The notes beneath the pieces are model-generated. The model saw nothing but the letters and a program-made list of their open reading frames with translations, ran no database searches and had not been told where the DNA came from. The translations under genes were made by a program, and so were the position numbers. DNA of 64,000 bases from NCBI RefSeq assembly GCF_029867415.1, contig NC_081180.1:148428731-148492730 (forward strand). Reading direction: 5' to 3'. Source of the DNA: Vicia villosa (taxonomy: Eukaryota; Streptophyta; Magnoliopsida; Fabales; Fabaceae). Below are positions 57,486 to 64,000 of this stretch, piece by piece; the stretch's first letter is position 1; every line of letters begins with the position of its first letter.

Positions 57486-58480
57486 CATTTTCCCACAAAA
57501 ACCCTAATATCCTTACCATACAAATCATTTGTTTCCATCATACTCACTGCATACCGCCGCTCACTGTTTACCAGTGATTTCTGATAAACAACCGCTAGTC
57601 CTCCAAAGGTATATACTTTGGTAACTTACAAGATCGACTAGATTGATCCTAGGACATGTGTCTCGAGAGTTCGTATCTTTGTGATTTGATTAATGATTGA
57701 TGATGTTTCTAGATTATGAATATTATCAAAATCTTTTGACTAACTTCAACTTTCAAGAATCTATTAACAATAACTCTAAGTGCAACTTAAAGATTAAAGA
57801 AATAAATGACGAAATCGTAAGTAAATTGCATGTAAAAGACTTTAACTTAAATTGCAGTAAGTAAATGACTCAAATGAATAAACTTGTAAATGTAAAGAAA
57901 GTAAAATAATGACTTTCGACGTAAATTTAACTTATATTGAATAAGTGAAATAAAGAGTAAATGTGGTGTTCTTCATACATACATTATTTCAGCAAATTCT
58001 CTTTTCTCTAACGCTGGTACTTCGAGTAATTTTTGAATTTATGTATATTTATTCGAACACACTTAATCTAAACATTAAGACTTCTATTTATTCTAGTTCG
58101 ATCCTAACGGTCTCTATGTAGATTGCTGCCACGTCCAATATTTCAAACGTCACTTCGCTTTAGATGCATCCACGTGTTCGCCAAGCAAAACTTTTTCGTT
58201 TGAATTTCAAACTTTCCCGCTTAACGTTTCGAATCTGCTGACGCCGCTGTCGAAGGATACTTGGAAAAAACTATAAAATCTCTTCAATCACATCCTTCAA
58301 TAAAACAAATCTTTCCCATCAAGGACAAGACTTAAAATAGCTTCATAAAAGCCGTTTCTTCTTCATAAAATCCATTTCTTCTTCATAAATTATTATGTTC
58401 CTTTGGTCGAAATCTCTAGCCAACAAATTGCCCCCTATAAATGTCTATTTCGAATTCCTGCAGAAGTAGGCAATTTTTTG
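57486..58480. other. Intergenic region upstream of the PMD pseudogene
   Basis: No ORF or repeat recognised; ordinary AT-rich sequence. Confidence 0.3.
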
Positions 58481-58484
58481 ATCA

Positions 58485-58841
58485 CCAGATTTCGACTAAA
58501 ACCTTTTATAAACTCAAAGGTCTAATAACTGTCAATCAATCATGACTTGACTTCCCAAAAATGTCTCATCGAGACGTGCGTTCAGTTATTGTCATCATAA
58601 CTACCTATTCTCTAGAAAGTGAATAGTAATTTTTCAACTTCCTTACCAAACCGCTAGCACGTGACCCACTTCTCCTGCCAAGTGTACCCTACTATCTCAT
58701 AGAGTAGCCCTATAAAAGCTAGCCGCTACCTTTCTTTCTTTCTTTTACGCAAAAGTTTATCTTCAACCTTGGTTCAAAATCCCAGTTTTCTGAAACTTCT
58801 CTTCTTCAAGAAAAACCCTTTTCATAACTCCAAGATATACC
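58485..58841 (+). promoter_or_regulatory. Promoter region of the PMD gene
   Basis: TATA box TATAAAAG at 58711-58718, 124 bp before the ATG. An inverted GTCTCATCGAGACGTGCG element (58563-58580) and a CACGTG G-box near 58658-58663. The region is homologous to 62870-63164 upstream of the ORF at 63165. Confidence 0.55.
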
Positions 58842-61800
58842 ATGTCTTCTGATAATCAGCAACAGAAATCTAAGAAAGCTAATAAGACAGGATCTTCAAA
58901 GAGTTCCGCTTCTCACGATACTCCAACGAGCAAGATCGTTACGGTTGGGAATCGAGAATACATTACAGCTCCAAAGCTTACCAAGGAACAAAGAGCTATT
59001 TTCACTTCCCAGGTAATGATCCCATCCTTTATTTCTGGAAATAAATTAGGGTTTTTAGGACCATTAATTTCTCAAAATCATTTAGAAAAATGCGCAGAAT
59101 TTTTCCCATGTCATTTTAATACGAAACCCATAGCAAACAAAACCATTCCCTCAAAAGATGAAGATTCAAACCAGAATTCGGATGAACCTATTAAAGAAAA
59201 GACCTCTGAGGGTACCTCTTCACCTTCTATCAAAGAGATAGAAGCATTCCAGTTAGAAAAACAAAAAACCCCGTTCTGGAAGGAGTTAGGCATCTTCGAC
59301 TTAATTCAAATGTAGGGTTCAAATATTGTCAACCCTTATTGTTGTCTAGCCTGTACTTCTGGGATGGTACATACAACACTTTTCACCTTCCATGTGGAAT
59401 GATAACACCCACGCTTTTCGACATAGCTGCCCTATCTGGACTTCCTCCAACAGGAGAGACCTTCGACCCTTTTCTGGATAGTGAAGACTTAATTAGCTTC
59501 AACGTCAAAAATGCTTCATTCAGTTCTTATATCAATTTATACCACACTTCAGGAGAAGATGTTTCTGACGTAGAACACATAGCATTCCTAGGTTTATGGT
59601 TATCTAAATTTTTCTTTTGTTGTAAATCCTTGCAAGTTGCAAAGAGATTCCTAACCCTTACCAATCAATTACATAATGGTCGAAAGATATGTTTAAGTGA
59701 ACTCCTATTAGCCAGTTTCTATGAAAGTCTAGGGTCTGCAAGTGCAAAATTAAAGGACTATACACCTGGCACCAACCTACTTCTATCTGGACCTTACTGG
59801 CTTCTTCAATTGTGGCTAAATGCAACCTTCGAACCTTCTTTGCCAACACATGGACATATTGATGAAAGTAACCCAAAAATAAAAGACAGAAATATTGAAG
59901 GCATTAGGCTCCTTCAACTGACTCCAACTGATGAAGGCGATAACTTTCAAGCCTCTCTTACTAAACATACCTTGATGTTTTCCAAACGCCACAATTTTAC
60001 TCCCTTAATGGCTCCATTCGCCAAACGAACTCATGGCCCCCCTTGGTTTACTGCTTCACTTGAAGACGCTATTAAGGATGCCAATGCGGAGATCGAAGAT
60101 ATATGGCATGCGTTTTTGCTCCCAAGACTACTGGTTTCAAGAATCTTACCAGTGAAGAGCCATGTTTGCTTATTAGCTTACCAACCAAACTTTGTCTCTC
60201 GATAATTTGGGCTGTGTCAACTCATTCCTATGTCTCTCTTCAAACGAAAGCGTGAATTAAGTGTTGCAGGGACTGATTGGACTGCCCGAGACATTGCAAC
60301 ACACCAAAGCTATCATGCAAACTTTGATGAATTTCAATTGATAGCATATCAACCATCATTTTATGTCACAAAAGGATTCGATCAATGGTGGACAGAATTC
60401 TATTATGACAATATGTATACCACTGACGAAATCAAAGCCAATTTAACAAAAGCTTTTTCATCTTTGCAGGATCAATCTCACAAGGGTAAGCTTACACATT
60501 CTGAAGAGATCCAAGCATTCCAAAAGTACTTTGAAACTGTCTATGATCCCACACAAATTGTTCGAATAGTTTGTGATGCAACTCTCGTTTTAAAAGAGAA
60601 ATTTACAAAACAAATAGCTAAGAGAAAAACTCTTAGGGGTGTAAAACCTGAACTCAGATATGACCTAGCTTTTGAGTTCGAACCACCCAAATTTCCAAAT
60701 TTTCCCAGTGCAGATTTTGCTTTATCATTTTTTTCCTCCTTACCCAGATTGGTTCGTGAGTGGGAATGTCTTTAATGATTTGTAAAATGACTATAAAAAA
60801 CTTGCAAAGAGAGTAGTTGTAACCAAACATACCTTAGACAGTTTCAAAGGCTTTCTCCACTTCGAATTAAATGTAGTGAGAATAACCTCTCTAATAGGTC
60901 AAGGTGTGGAATGTTTGGATTTCTTGGTTTTACAACCTTTCATCTTTTATTAATCCTTAACATATTATGTTTCGACTAACCCACATTCTTTCCAGCTGTT
61001 GAAAGAAAAGTAGTGAAGAAAGATAAACTCTTGGCGAAAACTGCCTCAACCACTACTTATAAACCTATTTCCTCTTCAAGTTAAGGAATTCCGACTGAAG
61101 AAGCTGCTCCAACAACAACAAGGGGCTTGAAGGTAGTCGATTACATGATCTCTTTGTATTTCTCCTATTTCTCTCTAACAACTTACCTTCCTTCTTTTTC
61201 TGGGTGATGGTAAGCCTCCATTAACACCAGGTAAAACAAAGGTCCCCTCTAGCAACGTCATCGTTATCGAAGATGGGGACGAGGCTTCCCCCAGACCTTT
61301 AGAGAAAAATAAGAAGAATAAGGAAACTATTGCCTCTTATCATAACACCAACATCCTAGGCATCCAACTCAAGATCATTCCCCCTTTTCCCCTAGAACTT
61401 CAACCTCAAGCTTCTGGTGACGCAGCTCTAGAGCATATTGGGAGTAATGCTTCTGACCCTGAGACTCTACGGGTAAGGCTTTGTTACTACTTTCCCTCTT
61501 AAAGAAAATATCTTCTCTATTTTAACATTCTTAATTTCAGGGACAAACTGCTACTCCCCAGGTTTCGACTGACAACCAAAGTGGGCCTTTAGCTGACAGA
61601 AATCCATCTCCGCCTCCAGCCAACTGAGACTCAAAATGATCAAGAGATTTCCTCTCCTGGTGAAGATGGTAGAAACAACTTGAAGTCAACTGACGAAGTC
61701 CATCTAGAGGGAAAAGAAGATTCTGAACACACACCCAGCAATCCTCCTACACGATCCAAGTCCCATACATATTATGATGACGATGATAACCAATTTATCG

Positions 61801-62702
61801 ACAATGTTGAGCAACACTTCAATCAAGATGAAGTAATGAGTGAGGAAGGATCAGGGCCTAAAAATGACAAAACCTCCACTGGCGGAGCTGTTGCTGAAAC
61901 TACCACACAATCAACAACTGTTCATTCGTTCATACCCTAGAGTTCGCCTATGCCACTCACTGAAGAAGAAAAGAATGCTCTAAAGCATAATGATCCTCTC
62001 AAATACGTCAAGTTAATGATGGCTCAAAGGGAATCTTCTTCTGAAAAGAGTATCTTTGGAGATTCGACCCATTCTGGTGCCAGCGCAAATGAAGCGTCCT
62101 ATGACGAACTCTTACAGCAAGTGAAGAAAGTTGTCTTCAAAATTGATCTTTTCGAGAAATTGAAGACAGATGTGGGTGCAAGATCCGGCATTAAAAAGCT
62201 AATACGTGAAATCAATATTATTGCATGCCCCACTGAAGTAGGCGAGACTCTTATTGATATCCAGAACCTGATTGATCAAGTCCAAGCAGAATATAATAGG
62301 GAAATGGACACCAACAACCAACTCACATCAACTGAACAAGCCCAATCCGTTGAATTCAACAATGCGCTTCAAACTTGTGAAGCTTCTTAGAAGTTATTTG
62401 CTTCCCAAAAGTCAGCTCAAACTGAATTCGACACCTATACTGCCTCCATCAAACTCTGGGAAACCCATATCGAAGAATTAAAGATGAAAATTTCTGAGGC
62501 AAAGGGGAAACAGGCTGCCATCGAGGGTTTGGAAAGTACTGAAGCAACCAAACTGGCGAAGTAGAGTGTCGAACATGTTGAAAAAACTACTGCTATGGAC
62601 GCAGAAATTACACGCCTCAAAGGTATTCAAGATGTTGTTCGATATAAGATAGGCTTGGCGAGGATGAAGTACACCCGAATGAAGGATGTTGTTCCCTTTT
62701 AA
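58842..62702 (+). pseudogene. Plant mobile domain (PMD) gene, multi-exon, decayed
   Basis: Starts MSSDNQQQKSKK at 58842. The PMD (aminotransferase-like) core is at about 59315-60700: LYFWDGTYNTFHLPCGMITP, then AALSGLPPTGETFDPF. Introns with canonical ends: 60756-60995, one starting at 61133, and 61473-61540. The 3' exon encodes an acidic region and then a long coiled coil (LTEEEKNALKHNDPLKYVK... to DVVPF, stop 62700-62702). Lesions: frameshift near 59313, stop at 60203-60205, stop near 61084, frameshift near 61618, and stops near 61938, 62388 and 62562. Retained introns show it is not a retrocopy. PMD proteins occur both as host genes (MAIN-like) and within plant transposons; which applies here is not clear. 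Confidence 0.75.
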
Positions 62703-63164
62703 ATTTCTTGAAACTTTTTTGTCTTTTTATTTTTCATAGCCTATTTGTAATTTAATTAAGACAAAATCATCTTGATGAATCTCGAACTTTTCAGTATATT
62801 CATCATTTTAGCTATAATGATTATCTCTACATTATGCATACACGCAACATGGACATCTCTTACGGTCATTAAATTTCGACTAGACATTTTAATGACCTAT
62901 GAGCTCATAATTGTCAGTTAATTATGATTCACCTTTTCCAAAACGTCTCTTGAAGACGTGCGCATGCTGGTTATGGAATAATTACGCTTCAACTTCCAAG
63001 ATAAATAAACGGCGAACTTCACATCTTCCTCATAGAAGACCAACACATGTCCCACTTATGTTGCGAAGCATAACCAAATCCCAACGTGGGTTAACATTAT
63101 ATAAACCCTCAACTTCTCATCTTTTAGTATCCTTTCATCTCCCTCTCATATTATATTTTTTAAC
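62703..63164 (+). promoter_or_regulatory. PMD 3' flank and promoter of the next ORF
   Basis: 62703-62865 looks like 3' untranslated sequence. 62870-63164 aligns with the PMD promoter: ATTTCGACTA, TTGTCAGTTAATTATGA, the palindrome CGTCTCTTGAAGACG (62944-62958), TTCAACTTCC, ACATGTCCCACTT, then TATA box TATATAAA at 63098-63105, 60 bp before the ATG. Confidence 0.55.
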
Positions 63165-63887
63165 ATGTCTTCTTCTCACAGAGAAATCATTCCTTCTGTT
63201 CTTAAGGAGTTTAAAACCTCTGTTGAGGGTTTCAGAGAATATGGAGTTGATCTTCCCGAAATGTTTGCTACGCAAAACTTAGAACACTATCTCACCATCT
63301 TAGATGGCTCTATGTATCCTGTCATGGTTGTAGAGTTTTGGATGCATGGATGCATCCAACTAGATCGGGAAGGAAATGCCATTATCTGCTCTAAGATCTT
63401 TGGCTTTCCCGTAACACTCTCTTCAAAACTCATCTCCAAAGTGATAAAGTGTGAGAATATTGTTGTTCTTGCTGAGGAATACTGCAACCTCTTCATTTCT
63501 GATGTCCTAAAAAGGGTATTTACTAATCCCAACACTTCCTTCATTGCTTTCTTGGGAAGGATATAACATCAATTTCTAGTGGGGAACTTTCTCCCACGAA
63601 AAGAAAATCAAGGAAGAATAATGGTGGAAGATCTCCAATTTCTATACTTCCTCTTTCTCTAGAAAAAGATCAACATACCTCTCACTATCTTCAAACATCT
63701 CAAAACGGAGATCCTAACTTCACGCAAGGGCAAGACTTTCTGCATTCCCTATGGAAGACTCTTGTCTTATAATTTCACTAAACTAGGTATAGTTAGGAAA
63801 CTGCATGAAGCAGGGCGTGTTGAAGCCTTTGAGGTTGAAAGTTGCCGCAAGCTAAACCTAGGTGAGTTGTATCTTCAAAATAGTTGA
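63165..63887 (+). pseudogene. Third copy of the ~245-codon ORF family
   Basis: 241 codons in one frame from ATG 63165 to TGA 63885-63887, with in-frame stops TAA 63564-63566 and TAG near 63657. Motifs match the copies in element B: MYPVMVVEFWMHG, then ISKVIKCEN, then INIPLTIFKHLKTEILTSR and FCIPYGRLLSYN. It lies outside any LTR element I can delimit and has its own TATA-containing upstream region shared with the PMD gene. No membrane segment or signal peptide. Function unknown; the ORF is no longer intact. Confidence 0.7.
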
Positions 63888-64000
63888 AGACAACTTGTAG
63901 GATTTTCTTATAACACTTTGTAATGTTTTCATTATGATGTATTTTTGGTTTGATTGTATCACTATTTTCAATCAATGAACATCTTTCTTTTCATCTATAA
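63888..64000. other. 3' flank at the window edge
   Basis: AT-rich sequence after the last ORF; nothing identified. Confidence 0.3.

Overview
The window is plant nuclear DNA dominated by nested LTR retrotransposons. The very long gypsy LTRs, the Tat/Ogre hallmarks (a DUF7745-like ORF1, a pro-RT intron, two RNase H domains) and SIRE-type copia elements suggest a legume, probably of the pea/vetch/lentil tribe. That placement is inference, because no species-diagnostic host gene was identified. Only one stretch looks like an ordinary host gene: an MSI1/RBBP4-like WD40 gene at 54798-56394 on the minus strand.

Positions 1-49812 are a stack of insertions whose order can be read from target-site duplications and interrupted frames. 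The oldest layer is element B (38058-49812, plus), a copia-like element with no gag or pol but with two copies of a ~246-codon ORF. An Ogre-type LTR (C, 36112-38057) sits in B's 5' LTR. Element A (1-36111, plus), an Ogre-like gypsy element, then follows. Element D (6499-28177, minus) lies inside A's RNase H region; it is gag-only and non-autonomous. Element E (13458-23065, plus), a nearly intact SIRE-type copia element, lies inside D's gag. A separate 4.2-kb solo LTR (F, 40501-44667, minus) sits in one of B's ORFs. D and E are very young: LTR pairs differ by 4/2929 and 2/1246 by eye. B's LTRs differ by several percent.

A carries the 3' part of ORF1, a gag-protease frame with two frameshifts, a 257-bp GT-AG intron whose removal restores the frame into RT, RT plus RNase H, a second RNase H, and an integrase that lost half of its zinc finger. 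Its 3' UTR holds three hairpins with compensating stem changes and an 11-copy 47-bp minisatellite. D also has a 47-bp minisatellite, of different sequence, in its 3' region.

Positions 49813-64000 are older, lower-density sequence: a decayed LINE carrying a 620-bp hAT MITE, a 482-bp tandem duplication, the WD40 gene with a large (TA)n block at its promoter, hairpin repeats like CACTA subterminal repeats, a multi-exon plant-mobile-domain pseudogene (58842-62702), and a third copy of the ~245-codon ORF (63165-63887). The last two share a homologous promoter region.

The most interesting leads are the ~245-codon ORF family (three copies, two settings), the covarying 3' UTR hairpins, the PBS-like decamer conserved inside four LTRs, and the tRNA-like A/B-box segment in the LTRs of D and F.
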